Shown: positions 8,110 through 15,621 of the stretch, piece after piece
Layout of the letters: each line of letters starts with the position of its first letter
How positions within the stretch are numbered: position 1 is the first letter of the stretch
Assembly: GCF_039537265.1 (NCBI RefSeq)
Contig: NZ_BAABAE010000004.1
Location: 128,295 to 192,294 of the forward strand
From: Terrimesophilobacter bigeumensis
GTDB taxonomy: Bacteria; Actinomycetota; Actinomycetes; Actinomycetales; Microbacteriaceae
Direction of reading: 5' to 3'
DNA: 64,000 bases
Translations under genes and position numbers: made by a program
Notes under the pieces: model-generated
What the model was told of the DNA's origin: nothing
The model's database searches: none
What the model saw: only the letters and a program-made list of their open reading frames with translations

Positions 8110-9492
8110 TCACAGTCCTGTGCTCCCGGTCGCCCGGACGTGCGCGAGCGCGCGGTCGATGAGCGCGTCGCTCGCGCCGAGGTAGGCGAGGGGGTCGAGC
8201 AGCTCCCGGATGCGCTCCGCGTTCCAGTCGGGCAGTGCGGCCTGCAGACGCCCGCCGAGCCCGTCCGGGTCGCCGGCGGACTCGGCGATGAGCTTCCGGA
8301 CCGTGTCGGCTCCGAGGACGGGGCCGACGGCGAGGCTGACGCGTTCGCTCACGATGAGCGGGCCGGTCATGGCGAGATTGGCGCGCATCCGCTCCGGGTC
8401 GATCCGCAGACCTCCCGTGAGCTCGGCGGCGAGCGAGGCTGCACCGCCGACACAGCGGAGGAGTTCGCGCAGGTTCTGCCACTCGGCATGCCAGGCGCCG
8501 TCCGGCCTCTCATCGACCGCGATCGCGCTGCGGTGCAGCTCGGCAGCGAGGCCGGGGGCAGTGCGGGTCGCCGCGTGGATGAGCACACTGCGCGCGGGGT
8601 TCTGCTTCTGGGGCATGCTGCTGGAGCCGCCGCCGGTCGGCTCGTGCAGTTCGGAGATCTCGGTGCGCGAGAGCAGCGCGACGTCGACGCCGATCCTGCC
8701 GAGCGCGCCCGCCGAGCCGGCCAGGGCATCCGCGAGCCGCACGACGGGGGTACGCACTGTGTGCCACGGCAACGGCGGCGACGACAGGCCGAGTCGCGCC
8801 GCATAGACTTCGGCGAGTTCGACGGCGTGACCGGGGGCGAGCTCCTCGAACGACGCCAGCGTTCCGGAGGCGCCGCCGAGCTGCGCGGGCAGCGCCTCCG
8901 CGACCGCGGCGAGGAAGCCGCGCGCATCCGACACCCCCATGAGCCAGCCGGCCGCCTTGAGCCCGAAGGTGATCGGGACACTGTGCTGGGTGAGACTGCG
9001 CCCCGCCATGGGCGTTCCTCGGTGCTTCTCGGCGAGTGCGGCCAGGGCTGCGACCGTCGCGTCGAGATCGCCTGTGACGAGCCGGATGGCGCGCCGGGCG
9101 ACGAGCATGAGCGCGCTGTCGAGGATGTCCTGGCTCGTCGCCCCGAGGTGAACGAACCGGGCGGCGCGGGGGTCGGCCGCGGTGACCGCGCGCCTCAGCT
9201 CGGCGACGAGCGGGATGACCGGGTTGCCTCCTGCGCGCGAGCCGGCCGCGAGGGCGACGAGGTCGAACCGCGCCGTGGCGGCCACCTCGCGGATGACCTG
9301 TGCCGCAGCATCCGGAACCGCGCCGACGGCGGCTCCGGCCTCCGCGAGGGCGACTTCGGCATCCAGCATCGCGCGCAGCACCGCGGGATCGCCTGTCTCG
9401 TCGGCGACCGGTGTGCCTGCCCAGGCGGGCGACAGGAGGCCGACATCCGCCGAGGCGGGGAGGTCATCCGAAGCCTGCTCATCCGAAGTCAA
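8110..9492 (-). CDS. pcaB: 3-carboxy-cis,cis-muconate cycloisomerase
   Basis: Fumarase/aspartase-superfamily enzyme that lactonises 3-carboxy-cis,cis-muconate to gamma-carboxymuconolactone. The superfamily signature GGGSSSMPQKQNPA is present, with the earlier conserved blocks FVHLGATSQDILDSA and GRSLTQHSVPITFGLKAAGW. About 460 residues, normal length. The likely start is TTG 9492, which overlaps the pcaG 3' end by 14 nt and has GAGGAG upstream, but the exact start is uncertain because the N-terminus is not conserved. Part of pcaH-G-B-D-C. Confidence 0.93.
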   Translation of the reverse strand: MTSDEQASDDLPASADVGLLSPAWAGTPVADETGDPAVLRAMLDAEVALAEAGAAVGAVPDAAAQVIREVAATARFDLVALAAGSRAGGNPVIPLVAELRRAVTAADPRAARFVHLGATSQDILDSALMLVARRAIRLVTGDLDATVAALAALAEKHRGTPMAGRSLTQHSVPITFGLKAAGWLMGVSDARGFLAAVAEALPAQLGGASGTLASFEELAPGHAVELAEVYAARLGLSSPPLPWHTVRTPVVRLADALAGSAGALGRIGVDVALLSRTEISELHEPTGGGSSSMPQKQNPARSVLIHAATRTAPGLAAELHRSAIAVDERPDGAWHAEWQNLRELLRCVGGAASLAAELTGGLRIDPERMRANLAMTGPLIVSERVSLAVGPVLGADTVRKLIAESAGDPDGLGGRLQAALPDWNAERIRELLDPLAYLGASDALIDRALAHVRATGSTGL

Positions 9493-10039
9493 GGAAAACC
9501 GTCTCCTCGTCCCCCTGCAGGTGGAAGTCGTGATGCAGCGACCCGTCGGGCTGACGGGTTGCCATCAGGGTAGCCCGTTGCTCGGTGAGGAGCGAGGAGA
9601 GGAGGGGGTCTTTCGCGGCGAGCTCGTCGAAGCCGGGCAGGTAGATGCGCGAGTGCAGCTTGTCGGTGAGTCCGCGGGCGAAGACGAGACAGGCGAAGAA
9701 CGGGGCGGATGCCGAACCGGCGAGCACGCCCGGCTCGACCGTCGTGAACGAGTACCGGCCGTCACGGGTCGTCGCCGAGCGCCCGAACCCGGTGAAGGTG
9801 TGTCCGTCGCGCGTCAGCGAGCCGCGGGTGCGGGGGATCTCGCCGCGCTCATCCGGTTGCCACAGTTCGACGAGCGCATCCGGGATCGGTGTGCCCGCGC
9901 CGTCGAAGACGGTGCCGCTGAGGCGCACGGCGCCCGGGTGGTGAGCGGGGACGAGCTCCCCGCCGCCCTCGTAGGGCAGGGCGTAGCCGAAGAACGGGCC
10001 GACGGTCTGGCCGGGGGTCGGCGGCGGTTTCCGGTTCAT
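9479..10039 (-). CDS. pcaG: Protocatechuate 3,4-dioxygenase, alpha subunit
   Basis: Alpha subunit (186 residues) of the intradiol ring-cleaving dioxygenase. It opens with TPGQTVGPFFGYALPY, as PcaG proteins do, and contains GTVFDGAGTPIPDALVELWQPDERG and the sheet region FTGFGRSATTRDGRYSF. The alpha chain lacks the iron ligands and pairs with PcaH. ATG 10039 overlaps the pcaH stop by 4 nt (ATGA), giving 1:1 translational coupling; the frame stays open upstream only as an overlap with pcaH. Confidence 0.94.
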   Translation of the reverse strand: MNRKPPPTPGQTVGPFFGYALPYEGGGELVPAHHPGAVRLSGTVFDGAGTPIPDALVELWQPDERGEIPRTRGSLTRDGHTFTGFGRSATTRDGRYSFTTVEPGVLAGSASAPFFACLVFARGLTDKLHSRIYLPGFDELAAKDPLLSSLLTEQRATLMATRQPDGSLHHDFHLQGDEETVFLDFG

Positions 10040-10812
10040 TCGTCGCCGCCTTCCGGCTCGGTCCAGGTTCGCTGCGGCCCGGTGAGCACGATGTCCCAGC
10101 GGTAGCCGAGCGACCACTCGGGGGAAGTGAGCTCGTGGTCGTAGTTCGCGACGAGCCGCGCGCGGGCGTCGTCGTCGACGATCGAGTTGTAGATCGGGTC
10201 GAGCGGGAACAGCGGGTCGCTGGGGAAGTACATCTGCGTGACGATGCGCTGGGTGAAGGCGTTGCCGAAGAGCGAGAAGTGGATGTGGGCTGGTCGCCAG
10301 GCGTTCGTATGGTTCTTCCAGGGGTAGGCGCCCGGTTTGATCGTGACGAACCGGTACGAGCCGTCGTCGCCCGTGATCGTGCGGCCGGTTCCGGTGAAGT
10401 TGGGGTCGATGGGCGCCGGATGCTGGTCCCGCTTGTGGATGTACCGCCCGGCCGAGTTCGCCTGCCACACCTCGACGAGTTGGTTGCGCACGGGACGACC
10501 CTCGCCGTCGAGCACGCGCCCGGTCACGAGGATGCGCTCACCGAGCGGCTCGCCGGAGTGCTGGAGGGTGAGGTCGGCTTCGATGTCGGCGACATCCGTG
10601 TGGCCGAAGGCGGGGGAGACGAGTTCGATCGTCTCCGGGTCGACGTGGTGCAGGTCCTTGGTGGGATGCCGCAATACGCTGCTTCGATACGGCGGGTAGT
10701 CGAGGGTGGTGCGGTCGTCGACGGGTTCGCCGCTCGCCCGGGCGGCCTGGTAGGCGGCTTTCTTCGCGTCGATCTCGGCGGTGATCTCGTGCTGGCTGGA
10801 GAGTTCGGCCAC
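10036..10812 (-). CDS. pcaH: Protocatechuate 3,4-dioxygenase, beta subunit
   Basis: Catalytic iron-binding subunit. The four Fe(III) ligands are visible: Tyr124 in SAGRYIHKRDQH, Tyr163 in KPGAYPWKNH, and His176 and His178 in RPAHIHFS. I choose GTG 10812 (258 residues) because AAGGAG lies six nt upstream; an in-frame start at 10866 would add 18 residues unlike the family. First gene of the pcaH-G-B-D-C operon. The palindrome TTCCGCTCAGTGGAA at 10875-10889 lies in its promoter. Confidence 0.95.
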   Translation of the reverse strand: MAELSSQHEITAEIDAKKAAYQAARASGEPVDDRTTLDYPPYRSSVLRHPTKDLHHVDPETIELVSPAFGHTDVADIEADLTLQHSGEPLGERILVTGRVLDGEGRPVRNQLVEVWQANSAGRYIHKRDQHPAPIDPNFTGTGRTITGDDGSYRFVTIKPGAYPWKNHTNAWRPAHIHFSLFGNAFTQRIVTQMYFPSDPLFPLDPIYNSIVDDDARARLVANYDHELTSPEWSLGYRWDIVLTGPQRTWTEPEGGDE

Positions 10813-10874
10813 GGGTGCTCCTTCGTGCGTCGATGCGAGCGTGACATCTTTGCCGGGCGGACTCAACGAGTGGT

Positions 10875-10889
10875 TTCCGCTCAGTGGAA
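10875..10889. promoter_or_regulatory. Putative IclR operator upstream of pcaH
   Basis: TTCCGCTCAGTGGAA is an interrupted palindrome (TTCC...GGAA) about 63 nt upstream of the pcaH start and overlapping the last codons of iclR2. Nearly the same sequence (13 of 15 positions) lies in the iclR2 promoter at 11728-11742. Two copies flanking one regulator gene suggest autoregulation plus control of the pca operon by iclR2. Confidence 0.5.
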
Positions 10890-11720
10890 GTCACTGATGC
10901 CGTGACGGGCCATGAGCGCGGCGAGGTCGTCGGCCAGGCCGGCTGCCGCGCGCGAGAGCACCGGGACGAGGCGCGCGGGGTCGGCCCTCGCGGTGTGGGT
11001 GACGACGCCGACCGCAGCGAGCGGGGCGGCATCCGGATGTCCGACGGCGATGTCGGTGGATGATGTGTCGGTGGATGCGCTGCTGCCCGGGCTGCGAACC
11101 GGCACCGCGATCGAGGTGTTGCCGAGCGTCTGCTCCTGGTGGGTCACGCTGTAGCCGCGCTCGCGGATCTCCCGCAGCTGCGTGCGCAGGCGTGGTTCCG
11201 AGGTGATGGAGAACGTCGTCGGCCGTTCGAGGCGGCGGGAGAAGTATGCGGTGAGATAGTCCTGACCCTGCCAGGCGAGCAGCACCTTGCCGACGCCCGT
11301 CGTGTGCAGCGGAAGCCGTCCGCCCATCCGGCTCATCGTGGGCACCGAGTTCGGGCCGACGAGCCGCGCGACATAGAGGGCCTCGAAACCGTCGAGGATC
11401 GCGAAGTGCACGTTCTCGGCCGTGGCCTCATAGAGCGTGAGGAGCCAGGGGAGCGCGGTCTCGCGAAGCTCCAGGCTGATCGGACTGATCTCGCCGAGTT
11501 CCCAGAGGCGGCGCCCGACGGTGTAGCGCCCGTCGGCGGCGCGGTCGACGAGGCCGGTCTTCGCGAGCTCGGCGAGCATCCGGTGGGTGGTGGATGCGGC
11601 GAGCCCCGAACGCGCGGAGAGTTCGGTGAGCGTGAGGCGCCGGTGGGCCTCATCGAAAGCGGTGAGGATGCGTGAGGCGCGGGCGAGGGCGGAATCGCTG
11701 TCCGCTGCGCCGCCCGCCAT
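10881..11720 (-). CDS. IclR-family transcriptional regulator, iclR2
   Basis: Regulator of 279 residues with an N-terminal winged helix (ALARASRILTAFDEAHRRLTLTELSARSGL, then STTHRMLAELAKTGLV) and the IclR ligand domain (LHTTGVGKVLLAW; SVTHQEQTLGNTSIAVPV). Unusually the ligand domain carries a Ser/Thr-rich insert (GSSASTDTSSTD) near residue 215. It is encoded immediately upstream of pcaH on the same strand and so is probably the pca operon regulator. Copies of a TTC...GGAA palindrome lie before pcaH and before its own start. Confidence 0.9.
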   Translation of the reverse strand: MAGGAADSDSALARASRILTAFDEAHRRLTLTELSARSGLAASTTHRMLAELAKTGLVDRAADGRYTVGRRLWELGEISPISLELRETALPWLLTLYEATAENVHFAILDGFEALYVARLVGPNSVPTMSRMGGRLPLHTTGVGKVLLAWQGQDYLTAYFSRRLERPTTFSITSEPRLRTQLREIRERGYSVTHQEQTLGNTSIAVPVRSPGSSASTDTSSTDIAVGHPDAAPLAAVGVVTHTARADPARLVPVLSRAAAGLADDLAALMARHGISDFH

Positions 11721-11727
11721 CCGGCAA

Positions 11728-11742
11728 TTCTACTCAGTGGAA
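11728..11742. promoter_or_regulatory. Putative IclR operator in the iclR2 promoter
   Basis: TTCTACTCAGTGGAA, 8 nt upstream of the iclR2 start codon, matches the pcaH upstream site (10875-10889) in 13 of 15 positions. The position suggests negative autoregulation. Confidence 0.5.
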
Positions 11743-11776
11743 GCGCCGTCGCCCGATCTGAACTCGTCCGCCCGTC

Positions 11777-11862
11777 GTCCCAAATGAAGGCATTTCGTGC
11801 CGCGCGCGCGATCCAACGTTGTGACTACGGCGATGGCAGACTGAAATGCCTTCATTTGGGAC
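11777..11862. repeat. Perfect 20-nt inverted repeat, 46-nt spacer
   Basis: The left arm (11777-11796, GTCCCAAATGAAGGCATTTC) and right arm (11843-11862) are perfect reverse complements. Each arm also holds its own small palindrome (AAATG/CATTT). It lies between divergent genes iclR2 and the nitrilase gene, so it is not a terminator for either. One of four such unrelated long inverted repeats in this window. Confidence 0.85.
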
Positions 11863-11907
11863 AAGACTGGATGCCGCGCAGGGTGACCCACCTCCTAGGC
11901 TTGAGTC

Positions 11908-12717
11908 ATGACCGACGACTCCACCGCGATCGCCGTCGCCCAGTTCGCGCCGGGCGACGACACCGCCCAGAACCTCGCGGACATCCGCTCGCTCGCCACC
12001 CGCGCTGCGGGCCGCGGCGCGAAGCTCGTCGTCTTCCCCGAATACTCCTCCTTCTTCGTGCCCGAGCTCGGGGAGCGCTCGGTCGCCGCCGCCGAACCGC
12101 TCGACGGGCCCTTCGCCACCGCGCTCGCCGCGCTCGCCGCCGAGCTGGGCATCCACCTCGTCGCCGGCATGCTCGAGACGACCGTCGATCCGAAACGTTT
12201 CTCGAACACACTCCTCGCATTCGACGGCTCCGGGAGCCTCGTCGCGAAGTACCGCAAACTGCACCTCTACGACGCGTTCGGACAGAAGGAGTCCGACTGG
12301 GTCGTCGCCGGCCCCGTCGAACAGCCGGAGACCTTCGCGCTCGGCGGGCTCACCGTCGGCCTGCAGACCTGCTACGACGTGCGCTTCCCCGAGGTCACCC
12401 GCCGGATCGTGGATGCCGGCGCCGACCTCATCCTGCTTCCGAGCGAGTGGGTGCGCGGTCCGCTCAAGGAGCACCACTGGCGCACCCTCGTCACGGCGCG
12501 CGCCCTCGAGAACACCGTCTACCTCGTCGCGGCCGACCAGGCGCCGCCCGTCGGTGCGGGTAACAGCATGATCGTCGACCCCATGGGCATCGAACTCGTC
12601 ACGATCGGCGAGAACACGGATGTCGCCCTCGCCTGGGTCTCCGCCGCCCGCATCGCCGAGGTGCGCGCCGTCAATCCGGCGCTCACGCTCCGGCGGTTCG
12701 GCGTCACCCCGCGCTAG
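11908..12717 (+). CDS. Carbon-nitrogen hydrolase (nitrilase superfamily)
   Basis: Cytoplasmic amidase-type enzyme of 269 residues. The catalytic triad is complete: Glu in VVFPEYSSF, Lys in KYRKLHLYD and Cys in GLQTCYDVRFPE. The sequence resembles the Nit/omega-amidase and deaminated-glutathione amidase branch, which repairs or hydrolyses small amides; the exact substrate cannot be read. A -10-like TAGGCT ends six nt before ATG 11908, so the mRNA is probably leaderless. Convergent with the aminotransferase gene downstream. Confidence 0.88.
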   Translation: MTDDSTAIAVAQFAPGDDTAQNLADIRSLATRAAGRGAKLVVFPEYSSFFVPELGERSVAAAEPLDGPFATALAALAAELGIHLVAGMLETTVDPKRFSNTLLAFDGSGSLVAKYRKLHLYDAFGQKESDWVVAGPVEQPETFALGGLTVGLQTCYDVRFPEVTRRIVDAGADLILLPSEWVRGPLKEHHWRTLVTARALENTVYLVAADQAPPVGAGNSMIVDPMGIELVTIGENTDVALAWVSAARIAEVRAVNPALTLRRFGVTPR

Positions 12718-12762
12718 ACCGCTCCTGAGGTCTGCTCCTAGCCCACCAGGTCCCATTCTCCC

Positions 12763-12824
12763 GTTGACTCGGGCCATTTTGTGGGTACCGCTGCATGACT
12801 ACCCACAAGATGACCCGAGTCAAC
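12763..12824. repeat. 25-nt inverted repeat between convergent genes
   Basis: Left arm 12763-12787 begins GTTGACTCGGG and ends GTGGGTA; right arm 12800-12824 is its reverse complement at 23 of 25 positions, with a 12-nt loop. There is no T-tract, but the place (between convergent hydrolase and aminotransferase genes) would suit a bidirectional transcription block. Confidence 0.85.
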
Positions 12825-12868
12825 GAAGGAAATGACGCGCAGGAGGCCAGTGAGAGCAGACTCACGGC

Positions 12869-14065
12869 TCAGCGATGCAGGTCGGCCAGCTGCGCGGATG
12901 CCCGCTCCAGCACCTCGGTCTTCTTGCAAAAGGCGAACCGGATGAGCGAGCCGTACTCGTCCCGCCTCTCCGGCCGCACGAAGGCGGTGACCGGAATGCC
13001 CACCACTCCGGCGAGTTCGGGCAACCGGCGACAGGCTTCGTCTGCGTCGGTGAAGCCGAGCGGGGCGGCATCCGCGATCACGAAGTAGCCGCCTCGCGGG
13101 CGTGAGACCGTGAACCCCGCGGCGACGAGCCCGGCCGACAGCAGGCCGCATTTCGCCTCGAGTGTGGCGGCGGCATCCGCGAAGAAGGAGTCGGGGAGGC
13201 CGAGCCCGACGGCGATCGCCGGCTGGAACGGCGCACCGTTGACGAAGGTGAGGAACTGCTTGACGGCGAGGATCGCCTGGATGAGCTCTGCCGGCGCGGT
13301 GATCCAGCCGATCTTCCAGCCGGTCGTGCTGAAGGTCTTGCCGCCGCTCGAGATGCTGACGGTGCGTTCACGCGCACCGGGCAGGCTCGCGATCGGTATA
13401 TGCCGTTCGCCGAATACGAGGTGCTCGTAGACCTCGTCGGTCACGATGATCGCGTCGTGCTCGTGCGCGAGTTCGACGATCAGTTCGAGCGTCTGCCTGC
13501 TCAGGATGCTGCCGGTCGGGTTGTGCGGGTCGTTGATCAGGATGATGCGGGTGCGGTCGGTGACCGCCGCACGCAACTCGTCGTGGTCGGGCTGGAAGTC
13601 GCTACCGCGCAGCGGCACCGTGACGTGGCGCACGCTTGCGAGCCCGGCGATGGCCGCGTAGGAGTCGTAGAACGGCTCGAGCGTGACGAGTTCATCGCCC
13701 TCCTCGGTGAGCGCGAGGATGGTCGCCGCGAGCGCCTCGGTCGCCCCCGCGGTGACCAGCACTTCCCGGTCGGGGTCGACGCCCAGCCCGTAGAAGCGCT
13801 CCTGGTGAGCTGCGATCGCGTTGCGCAGCACCGGCATTCCGAGGCCGGGCGGGTACTGGTTGACCCCGTCGCTGATGGCCTGCCGTGCAGCCTCGAGCAC
13901 CTCGGCCGGGCCGTCCTCGTCGGGGAAGCCCTGCCCGAGGTTGATCGCACCGGTCGAGACCGCGAGGGCGGACATCTCCGCGAAGATCGTGGGCCGCTGC
14001 TCGCCGTCGTCGCCGAGCAGCATAGCTCCGCGCGCCGCTCGCTGCCAGGAACCATGCACCGTCAT
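12869..14065 (-). CDS. PLP-dependent aminotransferase, class I/II (DapC/KAT-like)
   Basis: Fold-type I aminotransferase of 398 residues. Landmarks: INLGQGFPDEDGP near the N-terminus, LVTAGATEALAATILAL, NDPHNPTGSILSR, TDEVYEHLVF, the PLP lysine in SISSGGKTFSTTGWKIGW, and the carboxylate-binding Arg in SLIRFAFCKK. These features fit N-succinyldiaminopimelate aminotransferase or kynurenine/methionine aminotransferases; the substrate is not resolved. Stands alone, convergent with the nitrilase gene and divergent from the lipoprotein gene. Confidence 0.9.
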   Translation of the reverse strand: MTVHGSWQRAARGAMLLGDDGEQRPTIFAEMSALAVSTGAINLGQGFPDEDGPAEVLEAARQAISDGVNQYPPGLGMPVLRNAIAAHQERFYGLGVDPDREVLVTAGATEALAATILALTEEGDELVTLEPFYDSYAAIAGLASVRHVTVPLRGSDFQPDHDELRAAVTDRTRIILINDPHNPTGSILSRQTLELIVELAHEHDAIIVTDEVYEHLVFGERHIPIASLPGARERTVSISSGGKTFSTTGWKIGWITAPAELIQAILAVKQFLTFVNGAPFQPAIAVGLGLPDSFFADAAATLEAKCGLLSAGLVAAGFTVSRPRGGYFVIADAAPLGFTDADEACRRLPELAGVVGIPVTAFVRPERRDEYGSLIRFAFCKKTEVLERASAQLADLHR

Positions 14066-14085
14066 ACCGCCACGCTAGCGCGACT

Positions 14086-14127
14086 TGTGGATAACTTTGG
14101 CGCGCTGCCACTTGCGTGCTCTACTCT
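14086..14127 (+). promoter_or_regulatory. Promoter of the lipoprotein/PKD pair with TGTGGATAACTT element
   Basis: TGTGGATAACTT (14086-14097) is followed, after exactly 24 nt, by the -10-like TACTCT (14122-14127), 8 nt before ATG 14136. The same layout precedes tadA (46225), the pilin-like gene (51170) and an orphan site (44824). The first nine bases are a perfect DnaA-box sequence (TTATCCACA on the other strand). Confidence 0.55.
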
Positions 14128-14135
14128 CGATCCCC

Positions 14136-14690
14136 ATGGGGTTTCGGATGCTGCGCACTGCAGCCGCGTTGGCCGCCGTCCTGCTGTTGGCCGGTTGCAT
14201 ACCCGGCGAACCCGTCATCACGCCCGAGCCCGACCCGGATGCGACACCCGTCTTCGCCTCCGATGAGGAGGCGCTCGCGGCGGCGACCGAGGCGTATGCG
14301 AAGTACCGAGAGGTGCTCGACAAGATCTTCATCGGCGGCGCGACTGATCTAAGCCAACTCGAAAACGTCGCCACGGGTGATCAATTGCAGACTGAATCCG
14401 ACGCATTTGCGGAGGTCAATGAGCGGGGGTTGCATAGCTCGGGCGGGACCACTTTTGAAGTTCAGGAGCTTCAGCAGTATGACGCCGGTGCTTCCGATGG
14501 CAAGTCGATCATCATCGTCTACATATGCGAGAACGTATCTGCGGTTGATGTATTTGATCAGTCGGGAGCGTCGATCGTTTCGAGTACCCGCCCGGACACT
14601 TCGTTATATGAGGTGACATTTGATTGGGCAACCAAGATGAACGATTTGCTTGTCTCGCATAAGGAACTTTGGTCAGATCAGCCATGCTGA
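14136..14690 (+). CDS. Putative lipoprotein of unknown function
   Basis: Secreted lipoprotein of 184 residues: signal peptide MGFRMLRTAAALAAVLLLAGC (lipobox LLAGC), a Pro/Asp-rich linker and a helical start (DEEALAAATEAYAKYREVLDKI) typical of small actinobacterial lipoproteins that resemble nuclear-transport-factor-like folds. I do not recognise a function. From about 14340 the base composition drops visibly and codon use becomes mixed, while the 5' third is typical high-GC. Its stop overlaps the start of the PKD protein gene (ATGCTGA), so the two are coupled. Promoter shared in type with the Tad genes. Confidence 0.8.
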   Translation: MGFRMLRTAAALAAVLLLAGCIPGEPVITPEPDPDATPVFASDEEALAAATEAYAKYREVLDKIFIGGATDLSQLENVATGDQLQTESDAFAEVNERGLHSSGGTTFEVQELQQYDAGASDGKSIIIVYICENVSAVDVFDQSGASIVSSTRPDTSLYEVTFDWATKMNDLLVSHKELWSDQPC

Positions 14691-15454
14691 GGGTCGCGAG
14701 CGTAATTTGCATTGCCATCACAGTCGGTGGCTGGATAGCGATTAGCCAGACCAGCGCTGCGGCGGCCGCGGGAACTTGCAGTGACCTGTCCGCGCAGACA
14801 ACTGGTTGTCCAGAGGTAACCGTTGAGGTCGACCCGGACGAGGTCATCCTCGAGGGCGAGGTCGACATCCCCAGCACGACCGACCCGCGGGCGGCAGGTC
14901 CGAGCGGTCCGGCGCCCACGATGCCGCCGCTCACGGTCGATCGGCCGGACTACACGGTCACCATGCCGGTGACGCTCTCCGACCTCGCAAGGTTCCGCCC
15001 GGACCCCGGCACCGATCACATGCAGCCGAACCGCTGGATGGTCGTCGGGCTCGACACCAACTTCTACGCGCGCGCCACGCAGCACGTCAAGTCGGGGACG
15101 CTGCTCGGTCGCCCCGCATCCGTGCGGTTCACGCCCGTGCGCTACCGCTGGGCCTATGGCGACGGCGCGACCCGCACCACCGCAACCCCCGGGGCGACCT
15201 GGCAGGTGCTCGGCCTCCACGAGTTCGATGCAACCGCGACGAGCCACGTCTACCGCAACCCCGGCACCTACTACATCGACCTCACCATCGGGTACGCCCC
15301 CGAGTACCGCTATGCGGACGGGACCGAGTGGATCCCGGTCTCCGGTGTCATCTGGGTCCCGGCGAACCGGCTCGTCGCCGAAGCGGCAGCTGGGGCGAAG
15401 ACCGTCCTGGTCGAGGATGAGTGCACCATCAACCCGTCCGGGCCGGGCTGCTGA
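14684..15454 (+). CDS. Secreted PKD-like domain protein
   Basis: Exported protein of 256 residues: signal peptide with hydrophobic stretch (VASVICIAITVGGWIAISQT, cut near AAAAAGTC), a Cys-containing N-terminal part, and a PKD-like beta sandwich near residues 150-215 (VRYRWAYGDGATRTT ... SHVYRNPGTYYIDLTI). It ends with a short Cys pair (DECTINPSGPGC). Such proteins usually sit on the cell surface and bind partners or glycans. It starts inside the stop of the lipoprotein gene. The first about 140 nt are lower in GC than the rest, continuing the tract in the upstream gene. Confidence 0.82.
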   Translation: MLRVASVICIAITVGGWIAISQTSAAAAAGTCSDLSAQTTGCPEVTVEVDPDEVILEGEVDIPSTTDPRAAGPSGPAPTMPPLTVDRPDYTVTMPVTLSDLARFRPDPGTDHMQPNRWMVVGLDTNFYARATQHVKSGTLLGRPASVRFTPVRYRWAYGDGATRTTATPGATWQVLGLHEFDATATSHVYRNPGTYYIDLTIGYAPEYRYADGTEWIPVSGVIWVPANRLVAEAAAGAKTVLVEDECTINPSGPGC

Positions 15455-15569
15455 CTCGCGGCGGCTGACTCGCCGTCGATTCCGGGTCGGCCCGCGCTGG
15501 ATCGCTCCTTCGTCGGCCCCGCCCGGCACACTCAGGCAGACTGGTCGGCGGGCTCTCAGCGCAGACAAA

Positions 15570-15575
15570 TACAAT
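15570..15575 (+). promoter_or_regulatory. Probable -10 box of the HtrA-type protease gene
   Basis: TACAAT, in an AT-rich spot of an otherwise GC-rich gap, 46 nt upstream of the start codon. No convincing -35 was seen. Confidence 0.45.
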
Positions 15576-15621
15576 GTTCAGGCTGCGGTTGGATGCTGAG
15601 CCTGCTTGGAAGGAGCACCCG

